Shown here in pieces: positions 56,510 to 64,000 of a stretch of DNA of 64,000 nucleotides (the first letter of the stretch is position 1; every line of letters begins with the position of its first letter). The position numbers were made by a program, and so were the translations under genes. Below the pieces are notes generated by a model, which saw only the letters and a program-made list of their open reading frames with translations, was not told the DNA's origin and did not search any database. The stretch spans positions 67,135,501 to 67,199,500 of the forward strand of contig CM027381.1 in the NCBI GenBank assembly GCA_015680905.1. The letters are read 5' to 3'. This stretch comes from Coptis chinensis (lineage: Eukaryota; Streptophyta; Magnoliopsida; Ranunculales; Ranunculaceae).

Positions 56510-57030
56510 ATGACTACAGACACCTCCAGCAATGAGACCTCCGGTTGTGAAAAGTGCATGCGCGTAGGAGCACTGCAAGAAATCTACCACCTATCCCACA
56601 AAGCTGAAGTGATCACTCCTGCCATCCCTCAAACTACAACAGCAATATCATTCACCGAGGAAGATCTCGACAAGGTATGCCTACCCAATAATGATGCTCT
56701 GGTAGTGCACGTCAAGATCAACGGATGGACAGTCAAGCGGGTCCTAATCAATCCAGGCAGCTCTTGCGACATCCTCTTCTACCAAACATATAAGGATATG
56801 CACCTACCAGACTCAATGATGATATAGTCAAATGCACCACTCCAGGGGTTTAATAGAGACCGCACAGATGCCATTGGAGACATCATCCTACCAGTCTCTA
56901 TTGGAGAAAAAAAGGACATGGTTAAGACCTTAACATACTTCAGTGTGATAGATGTCAAGTCATCATACACTGCCAAGTCCTGCGTTTCCCCGGACCCCGA
57001 GGCATCATGGAGCTCAGAAGCAACCAACTA
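56510..57030 (+). pseudogene. Gypsy protease with altered active site
   Basis: VHVKINGWTVKRVLINPGSS leads to CDILF. The catalytic motif of this lineage is LIDxGSS; here Asp is Asn (codon AAT at 56,750-56,752), so the protease would be inactive even without the stop at 56,826. The flap and following APLQGFNRDRTDAIGDI-like block continue to about 57,000. Confidence 0.8.
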
Positions 57031-57229
57031 GAAGCTCATCGATGCAATCAAGTAAGCACAACAACTAAGGCCAAAACTCAGGTCGTCAAGACAAATGACA
57101 TCCCAAAGCTGCAAGATCCTCAAGTTTCCGGCTCCCAGCACCAGCAACAGACAAGCTCAAGAAAAAACAAACACAAGTCGAACCAGGAGAGAAAGTCAAT
57201 TTAGCCACAAATGATGACCCAAAATTTGT

Positions 57230-58520
57230 TTATGTAGGGGCTAGGAGCAACTTGTCAATTTTCTATCTCTCAATAAAGATGTTTTTGCTTGGTCGTATAT
57301 CAATATGCCAAGAATCGACCACAAATTAAATGTAGATCCAACTATAAAGCCTATCAAACAACGACCTCAAAAACTAGCACTCAAATTTCAAAAAGCCATC
57401 AATGAAAGGATAGAAAAGCTCAAAAATGTTGGATTCATCAGAGAGGTCGAATACCCGACCTGGTTAAGTAACATTGTAGCCGTTCCTAAGAAAAATGGTC
57501 AGGTACGACTTTGCATCGATTTCACTAACGTCAACAAGCATTGCCCAAAAGACAGCTTCCCCCTACCCAGGATTGACATACTGGTAGACCAAACTTGCAG
57601 TCATGAACTTTTGTCATTTATGGATGCATATAGCTGATACAATCAGATACCACTTGCAGAAAAGGACCAGGAAAAGACGTCCTTCATAACCGAACAAGGA
57701 ACGTTCTGCCACAACGTCCTACCATTCAGTTTGCAGAACGCCGACGCGACCTACCAGAAACTTATCACAAAAATGTTCAAAGACATGCTGGGCGACACTA
57801 CGGAAGTCTACATAGACGACATGGTAGTCAAAAGCACAAAGGTTGGCGAGCACATTTCTCACCTGCAAGAAGCCTCTGAAAGATTGCGCCAAAACAAGAT
57901 GAAGCTCAACCCAGCAAAGTGCACATTTGGGGTAGGCTCAGGAAAATTCTTAGGATACCTCGTTTCACAAAGACGCATTAAAGCAAACCTACAACAAATA
58001 CGAGCTTTCCTTGAAATGCCAAAACCAACTTCCAAACAACAAATACACAAGCTATCTGGCATGGTTTTAGCCCTTAACAGATTCATCTCACGTGCATCTG
58101 ACAAATGCAGACCATTCCTGCAAATACTAAAGAAGGGCGCAACATTCACATGGATAGACGAATGCCACAAAGCTTTCAACAACCTGAAGGCTTACCTATC
58201 AACTCTGCCCATCCTATCTAAACCAAATGAATAAGAAACACTGGGGCTTTACCATGAGACTACCGATTTTTCCATCAGCTCGGTCCTCTTTCGTGAAAGG
58301 GAGGGAATCGAAAAACCAGTCTATTTCACCAGCAAGACATTTGCATATTCAAAAAATTATTACTTTCCAATTGAGAAAACAATGTTATCTTTGTTATACT
58401 CTACTTGTAAGAAATCGAAAAACCAGTCTATTTCACCAGCAAGACATTGCCAGATTCAAAAAAGCATTACTCTCTAATTGAGAAATCAATATTATATTTG
58501 TTATACTCTGCTCGCAAGTT
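57230..58520 (+). pseudogene. Gypsy reverse transcriptase and RNase H
   Basis: DVFAWSYINMPRIDHKLNVD opens the RT. VGFIREVEYPTWLSNIVAVP, KKNGQVRLCIDFTNVNKHCP, then SFMDAYS followed by TGA (57,635-57,637, normally Gly), YNQIPL, and the catalytic box EVYIDDMVVKS (about 57,806). The thumb and connection run to FTWIDECHKAFNNLKAYLST. The RNase H start is scrambled by a tandem duplication at 58,306-58,519, after which YLLYSARKFRPYFQAHGIKV continues. RT copies element RNA to DNA. Not functional. Confidence 0.9.
58306..58519. repeat. ~108-bp tandem duplication inside RNase H
   Basis: The sequence AATCGAAAAACCAGTCTATT with following CACCAGCAAGACATT occurs at 58,306 and 58,414, and both copies run on through CTAATTGAGAAATCAAT-like text to TTATACTCTnCTnG. 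One copy is extra and breaks the domain. Confidence 0.85.
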
Positions 58521-58559
58521 TCGACCATACTTCCAGGCTCATGGTATCAAGGTCTTAAC

Positions 58560-59223
58560 ATATGTACCCATCAAGCAGGTCTTGAGTTTTACCAACAAAA
58601 CAGCCCGCATGGCCAAATGGGCTGAAGAACTTGGAGAACATCACATTGAATTTTTTTCCAAAATGTCTCGCAAAGGTCAAGTCGTTGCCAACTTCCTTGC
58701 TAACTTCCCCATCGAAGATATCAACTGGGAACCCGAGCCCATTACTTCACTCCATCAACCAACCACCTCAGACACATGGCACATCTACGTAGATGGAGCT
58801 TGCAACAACAGCGGTAGTGGACTGGGGGCGGTGTTAACTTTATTAGAAGGAACCCAGCTACAAAAGTCAATAAAGATCAAATTCGCAACATCCAACAACA
58901 AAGCAGAATATGAAGCATTAATCATGGGCCTCCGCATGGAACAACAATTACAAGTCTGAAAGCTCAAAGCTTACAATAACACGCAACTAATCGTCAAACA
59001 GATCACCAAAGAGTATGTGACAAATGGAGCAAACTTAGCCAAGTACGCTCAGGCCGTCAATGATATCATCAACTTGTTCACAACATTCTCCTTGGAACAC
59101 ATTCTCCGAGAGGATAACAGACATGCAGACAACCTAGCTTTCTTAGCCTCAAAAACCCAAGATGTATGTCCTAAAATAGTTTACATTGACATCTTAGATC
59201 GAGAGGCCCGCCTACCAACATGA
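58560..59223 (+). pseudogene. Second (archaeal-type) RNase H domain
   Basis: The connection ARMAKWAEELGEHHIEFFSK leads to WHIYVDGACNNSGSGLGAVL (catalytic Asp), FATSNNKAEYEALIMGLRME (catalytic Glu) and, after a TGA at 58,957-58,959, the QLIVKQITKEY region with HILREDNRHADNLAFLAS (His and Asp). An extra RNase H of this kind is characteristic of the Tat lineage of plant gypsy elements. Confidence 0.85.
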
Positions 59224-59429
59224 AAGTGTCAACAGCCTCACAGACTTCCAACCCTCATCTGAAGAAGAGATCACCCAATCTTGAATAGGCCCAATTTTGA
59301 AGTTTATCTTACATGGCGAGCTCCCAGTAGAGGCAAGGTATGATCGTGCCATACAATTTTGCGCTCCCAGATACACTGCGATCAATGACTGATTGTTTCG
59401 TAAATTCATAGGAGGAGACCCCACCTAAG

Positions 59430-60480
59430 GTGCATAACTCCATCGCGAAGGCCAACTCATCTTCGACGAAATTCACAAAGGCGAATGTGGCAACCATGCA
59501 TGAGCAAGATCTCTGGCTCATAAAGAAATCGCCCAAGGGTATTATTGGCCAGGCATTCACATCTAGGCAAAGAAGTATGTTCTCAAATGCCACCAATGTT
59601 AAACATTTGGTCACAACCACCTAAGTCCAGCACGGGAGTTGATTAACATAGCCAGCCCATGGCCTTTTCATATGTGGGGGCTAGACATCATGGGACCATT
59701 TATCTCACAAAAGAAAACAAGACTCAAATAAATCCTGGCCGCAACATATTACTTCACCAAATGGGTTGAGGCGATCCCACTTGTTCAAGTCAAAGAAGTT
59801 CATGTCATCAACTTCATATGGACCAATATCATCACAAGATTTGGTCTACCCCACACTCTTATCATGGACAACGAAACCCAATTTGCCGGCACACAAGTCA
59901 AGGCATTCCTACAAAAGTGGCTCATCATTCAAGCATTTTCTACACCTAGATACGCACAAAGGAATGGCCAAGTAGAGGCCACAAACAAATTTATCAAATA
60001 AAATCTCCAAAAGAAGTTGGAGAGCAAGAAAAGTCAATGGCCAAAACAACTCGAGAACATTTTATGGGCATAAAGAACAACATCCCGAGCCAGTACCAAC
60101 GAGTCTCCTTTCACACTTTGCTTTAGAACGGAAGCAGTAATACCATCATAACTTACAATCACAACTACACGTTCTGACATTGTCGAATTATGAGAAAATG
60201 ACAATATCTTATCCAAAGAAGTTGACCTCCTAGAAGAGCGCAGGGAAACTACTGCAATATCCCTAGTTCGGTACCACCAAACCATCCAATGATCTTATAA
60301 CAAGAAGGTCATAACAAAAAAATTCAAGCTGGCAACCTAGTCCTCAAAAGGACCTTTGCACCAGCCAACCTTGACCCAACTTGGGAAGGCCCATACATAG
60401 TTCATAGAGTCATTGGAAATGGAGCTTACTGGATCAAAACTCAGCTCTACTCAAGTGCTTTTACCAATAATTTTTCTTCA
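59430..60480 (+). pseudogene. Gypsy integrase
   Basis: An HHCC-like N-terminus (EIHKGECGNHA, YYWPGIHI, KCHQC in two frames), the core WPFHMWGLDIMGPFISQKKT (catalytic Asp), KWVEAIPLVQVKEVHVINFI, FGLPHTLIMDNETQFAG (catalytic Asp) and STPRYAQRNGQVEATNKFIK (catalytic Glu). The C-terminal chromatin-facing part is FKAGNLVLKRTFAPANLDPT with WEGPYIVHRVIGNGAYWI. At least eight stops interrupt it, consistent with old C-to-T/G-to-A decay. Confidence 0.85.
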
Positions 60481-60599
60481 GATGTATCAATCAATATGAA
60501 TAAAATTTCATCAGCATTTCCCGTATAAGTGTTCTCCTTGTATTACATGAGTACCACGCATCTTGCACTCGCTGCCCGATCTGGGATATCAAAGTAACC

Positions 60600-60945
60600 G
60601 ACCTAACACCAACGCCAGGGTTAAGCACTACTCAACTATAATTACCATGCAAAGGTTAATTATCAATCAAATCCAATCCACGGTCCCCTAAAAAGACCAC
60701 AAATTAACTTAACACCAACAATAGGGTTAAGCACGATTCAACTATAATTGCCACACAAAAACTAATTATCAGTCAAATCTAATCCAAGGTACCCCCCCCC
60801 CCCCCAAAGGACCACAAGTCAACTTAAGGCCTTTGAAAGGGTTAAGTTTGACTCAACTATAATTACCACTCAAAGGGTAATTATCAGTCAAAAATCAGCA
60901 AGAAGTTCCCCCAAAAGGAACCACTCAATCAATCCACAGACACCT
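60600..60945. repeat. Three ~110-bp tandem repeats downstream of integrase
   Basis: The unit (GGGTTAAGCACnAnTCAACT, ATAATTACCAnnCAAAGGnT, AATTATCAnTCAAA) repeats with starts near 60,601, 60,709 and 60,822. The second carries a 14-base poly-C run (60,792-60,805). Tandem repeats in this untranslated zone are known for Tat/Ogre-type elements. Confidence 0.85.
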
Positions 60946-61492
60946 AAAGACATAAAGAAACCTATGAGCCAACTACACGCATCTATCAGGTCGTGCAAAA
61001 ATACTTACAACCTAAAAGCATCATGTAATCTACTAAAATATGACAGGTCATCGAGTCTACTACTGCGCAGGACAGGTCATCAAATAACAAAACAAAAACA
61101 AGGGAAGCAATCACATTTATACAAAATTCAATGACAATCTCATTTCAAAACAAATAAGTAATTTAACTACTTTACTTACTACAAAGTCAGTTAGATACTA
61201 GAGGCCCCCAAGTTATCTTGGGAAAACGACCTCAGCATCCCCATCAAAAATTGAAGTCATCAGTATCAGGAACAAAAATAGTTCAATAAATTCACCCACC
61301 ATCAAATACATCACAAGAAGAACAAAATTAGTTGACATGAGATAGATTCTCCACATTCAAGGGGTCAAGATTGCAGCCCTCTTCACCAACAGAGTCACCA
61401 GCCGGATCTCCACTTGCAGTAAACACTTCAGCAGCAACATCCTTAGTCAGTTCAGCAGCTGGGGTAGCACTCAAGTCGGTAGGTAGATCAGA

Positions 61493-63520
61493 TCATCTAC
61501 TAATATCTACAGCAATACTTTCTATAGTTACTGTTGCAGCCCCACTTTCAATAGACCTTTTCAAGGTTTTGTACTTAAGTTCTAGTTCCATATAATCATC
61601 CACTAGAACATAGACATCACCACTCTCTACTAGATTGACCAGGTCATTGTACTCTATCTGAGCTCGTTCAGCAATGGCCTGCGATTGTTTGCTCTCAGCA
61701 ATCCAATGCGCTACCTCCACCCTTGAAGAGTCAAGAGATGGCTGTAATAAGACCACCTTCCCAGCCAAATCACCGACCTGATCCCTCAGTCCCACCACTT
61801 CAGCTCGTTCAACTTCTTGCACAGCCACCAATTTGTCATAAGCCTCTTTGGTAACCTCCAGCTCATTCTTGTACAAGTCAGAAATAACCGCCATCTCTCT
61901 CAACTTCCTATACATAGCCAAAACCTGACAAACCAACAAAATAAGTAAAAAATCAATAACACAAAACATAAAACAAAGCTCAAATCGGAAAGATACTTAC
62001 AAAATAGATCGAGCGATCCATGTCTTTCAAATTTGCCTCCAGATCCTTTCCAGTATCCAGTGCGTTCCTGTCCCCATCAAGGACAACACTCTCCAACAGT
62101 CCATTCGTAACCAGTGAAAACTTGAAACTACAGTCCTTATTCTTCACCAGCCACTTCAGCCCACTCACTGGATCGTAATAAGTGATCGTCCTATCTAGAA
62201 TGTCAGACTTACTAGCCTCATCACCTTCGGACGTACTATCAGACCCTTTATATTTTTGGGCAGTTGACTCAGTGTCACTAGCTTTCTTTTTGCCCCTAGC
62301 ATCAGCAACACCGACATCAACCGCCAGCTCCTTCAGATTCATCCTTTTCGAAGGAGCCCTACCTGATAAAGTATGACCATCCCCCATAACAGGTCATTCC
62401 TCAGACTCAGGTCGCGTTCTCTTAGCCACCTCAGGCTCGCCACCTTCAGTTCACCTCTTTAATTGAGGCCTAGGAAATGGAGCAGGAGCATCACCATCTC
62501 CCCTAGTACTCCCACTTCCACGTCCACCCTTATCACTCTCCTCCACAGGTCGTCTACCCAAAGAATGGTTACCAAAGCCCCCACCAACATTTCTAAGCTA
62601 TCCCCTTCTTTGATCCTCTCGATCTATCTCAGTATCTAAGCTAGAGTCAGAGATGTCAAAGACTAAATTTCGGGCCCTCTTCTTTTGCTCAACCTTCTTC
62701 CGACTGATTTTCTCACCTCCACGCTTCTTGAAGTAATGCGCAACCTCTCCCAAGACAGATCGTTTCTCTTCCCAACTCAAACAAGCAAACTCTTCTATAG
62801 CTCTGGTGTTCGTACGCCCACGAATAGCAACCTCTCCAAAATAAAATAAAGTTGCCAAAATGTTTTAAATATCAACTACCCTACATACACTATGACCTAT
62901 AACATAACGACCTACCATCCCATTTTATAGTATGATTTGCCAACTCCCAGTGAGAAGGACAATAATTACCCACTACCAATAAGGGCCTACACCCCCAATC
63001 CTCCTTACTTACACCCACAACAACAACAGATTTACCCTTTAACACCTATAAACTAAAATTCATAGCAAACGACCTCTTCACCAAAAAATGCTCAAGCACA
63101 TCCGATAAACAGATGTTATAGCCCTTATCGTTCAACAAATCCAACACATAAAAAACTCTCCAGCTATTCCCCACGAACTGACGAGGGGCTTTCCCATAAA
63201 AGTTCAAAACCTCCATAGTAAGACGTGAGAACTGTAACCTCATCCCAGCCTTTAATTGACCATAACAAATCACAACACCCCCCATCTCGAGGAACGTAAT
63301 CTATGCCAAATACATTTCTCTCTCCACTTAGGTCGTATATAGTCAGATCGGAGTTCACCCAACCAAACTCCCCCCTCAGATCAACGATATTTCCTACTAA
63401 CCCAGGTCCCGCCTCCTCAACCATCATCTCCCCTATGCGCCCTAACACCACCATAACTATCACTCATAGTTGCCTCCATCAACTAATTCAATGGAACTTC
63501 CCCACTCACACTACCACTAG
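61493..63520 (-). pseudogene. Antisense spliced ORF of the gypsy element (plant transposon-protein domain)
   Basis: Lies between integrase and 3' LTR on the opposite strand. Parts in order: a region with IVDLRGEFGWVNSDLTIYDL (63,463-63,300); the plant transposon-protein domain GVVICYGQLKAGMRLQFSRL, TMEVLNFYGKAPRQFVGNSW and FYVLDLLNDKGYNICLSDVL (63,285-63,046); a basic stretch (FKKRGGEKISRKKVEQKKRA); an acidic/serine linker; and, after a canonical 76-bp intron (62,000-61,925, GTAAGT...GTCAG, phase 0), a long coiled coil (VLAMYRKLREMAVISDLYKN to 61,493). Some stops separate the 5' parts. Function unknown. The same kind of ORF occurs at 30-32 kb in the same relation to a 3' LTR. Confidence 0.7.
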
Positions 63521-63910
63521 TAATCGACATGACAAACACAAAAGCGAAAAAGAAATAAAAAGATCTAACTTTGTGTATCAAAGAGAAATGCACATGGAGA
63601 CAAAAGGTTGGAAAGTTTTTTGCTTTTCTTTTTCTGCTTCTTCCTTTGTTTTGATAAAATGAGGAGATAAAAGACCTTCAGACACAAAAACCCTTTAGTT
63701 GCACAAATCTCAAAAAGAACCAAAATGTTTTACCTTCCCCACAAAACACAATCATAACCAACTTACCTCGCCCACAAACCTGTCTTGAGTTGGGCCCATG
63801 GATCAGATCTAAACAGTTCCCTTACATTTTCCAAAATCGTTCAAATAAACCACCTATATGACACGTGTAAAAAACTTTATTTTATCTTTTCTTTTCACAC
63901 CAGCGCTATC

Positions 63911-63937
63911 CAAAAAAAATAATAATAAAGGGGGCTA
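63911..63937 (+). other. Polypurine tract
   Basis: AAAAAAAATAATAATAAAGGGGGCTA directly before the 3' LTR start; used to prime plus-strand DNA synthesis. Confidence 0.75.
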
Positions 63938-64000
63938 TGTAAGTACCCTCTGTTCTCAAACCAATCACTACAGCACACATGTCCACACACCAAGTCGTAT
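63938..64000 (+). repeat. Gypsy 3' LTR, cut by the window end
   Basis: The first 63 bases match the 5' LTR start with four to five differences. Confidence 0.9.

Larger units (their letters stand above)
54669..64000 (+). mobile_element. Ty3/gypsy element of Tat-like organisation, continues past the window
   Basis: The 5' LTR begins TGTAAGTACCCTC at 54,669 and the 3' LTR begins with the same words at 63,938. Between them: primer-binding site, gag, protease, RT-RNase H, a second (archaeal-type) RNase H, integrase, a short tandem-repeat zone, an antisense spliced ORF and a polypurine tract. Two RNase H domains, tandem repeats and an extra ORF between pol and the 3' LTR are features reported for the Tat/Ogre lineage. 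Every domain has stops or shifts. The target duplication cannot be checked because the right end is cut. Confidence 0.92.

Overview
This is nuclear DNA of a flowering plant, almost certainly a eudicot. Host genes have canonical GT-AG introns, AT-rich intergenic DNA surrounds them, and every gene family seen (RAV-type AP2/B3 factor, PPR-DYW protein, CYP86B-like P450, DEAH11/12-like RBR protein, kinesin-4) is a plant one. A norcoclaurine-synthase-like (Bet v 1 family) fragment would suit a basal eudicot such as Ranunculales, but the species cannot be fixed from this window.

The first 10 kb is gene space. An AP2/B3 transcription factor of three exons is on the plus strand (2-2148). Three genes follow on the minus strand: a frameshifted PPR-DYW gene (5246-7188), an unnamed conserved gene of three exons encoding 164 aa (7257-9455), and a 60-aa predicted membrane microprotein with an intron in its 5' leader (9612-9794). 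A Bet v 1-like first-exon remnant lies at 10.7 kb.

From about 13 kb to the end the window is dominated by nested transposons. They are: a decayed Ty3/gypsy gag-protease region (minus, 13.2-16.6 kb) split by a TIR element; an L1-type LINE (19.2-23.4 kb); a Mutator-like TIR element carrying a CYP86B-like gene fragment (23,981-25,436, 8-bp target duplication); a DEAH11/12-like fragment cut by a copia element (26.8-28.9 kb), itself cut by a gypsy LTR (28.9-29.8 kb); an ORF of the gypsy-associated plant transposon-protein family (30-32 kb); and a decayed CACTA TNP2 transposase with a second CACTA ORF (32.4-35.4 kb).

Between 35.7 and 52.8 kb lies a mosaic of two host genes on the plus strand. Kinesin-4 (KIN-4C-like) motor exons are interrupted by exons of a GET3/ArsA-like P-loop ATPase (At1g26090-like) and resume inside the motor domain. 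Two retroelements were later inserted: a 10.7-kb copia element (37,454-48,150, 5-bp duplication GTTAC) and a gag-only gypsy derivative (49,691-52,126). The copia integrase is itself split by a 4.9-kb CACTA element (40,472-45,353, 3-bp duplication ATG) that carries antisense pieces of a RING E3 ligase gene and an AINTEGUMENTA-like AP2 gene.

The right end holds a LINE RNase H remnant (53.7-54.6 kb) and a nearly full-length gypsy element of Tat-like organisation (54,669 to the window end). It has LTR, gag, protease, RT-RNase H, a second RNase H, integrase, tandem repeats, an antisense spliced ORF, a polypurine tract and the start of the 3' LTR. Nearly all transposon ORFs carry stops or frameshifts. 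The most interesting signals are the three cases of host-gene fragments carried or shuffled, and the recurrence of an antisense plant-transposon-protein ORF beside the 3' LTR of two different gypsy elements.
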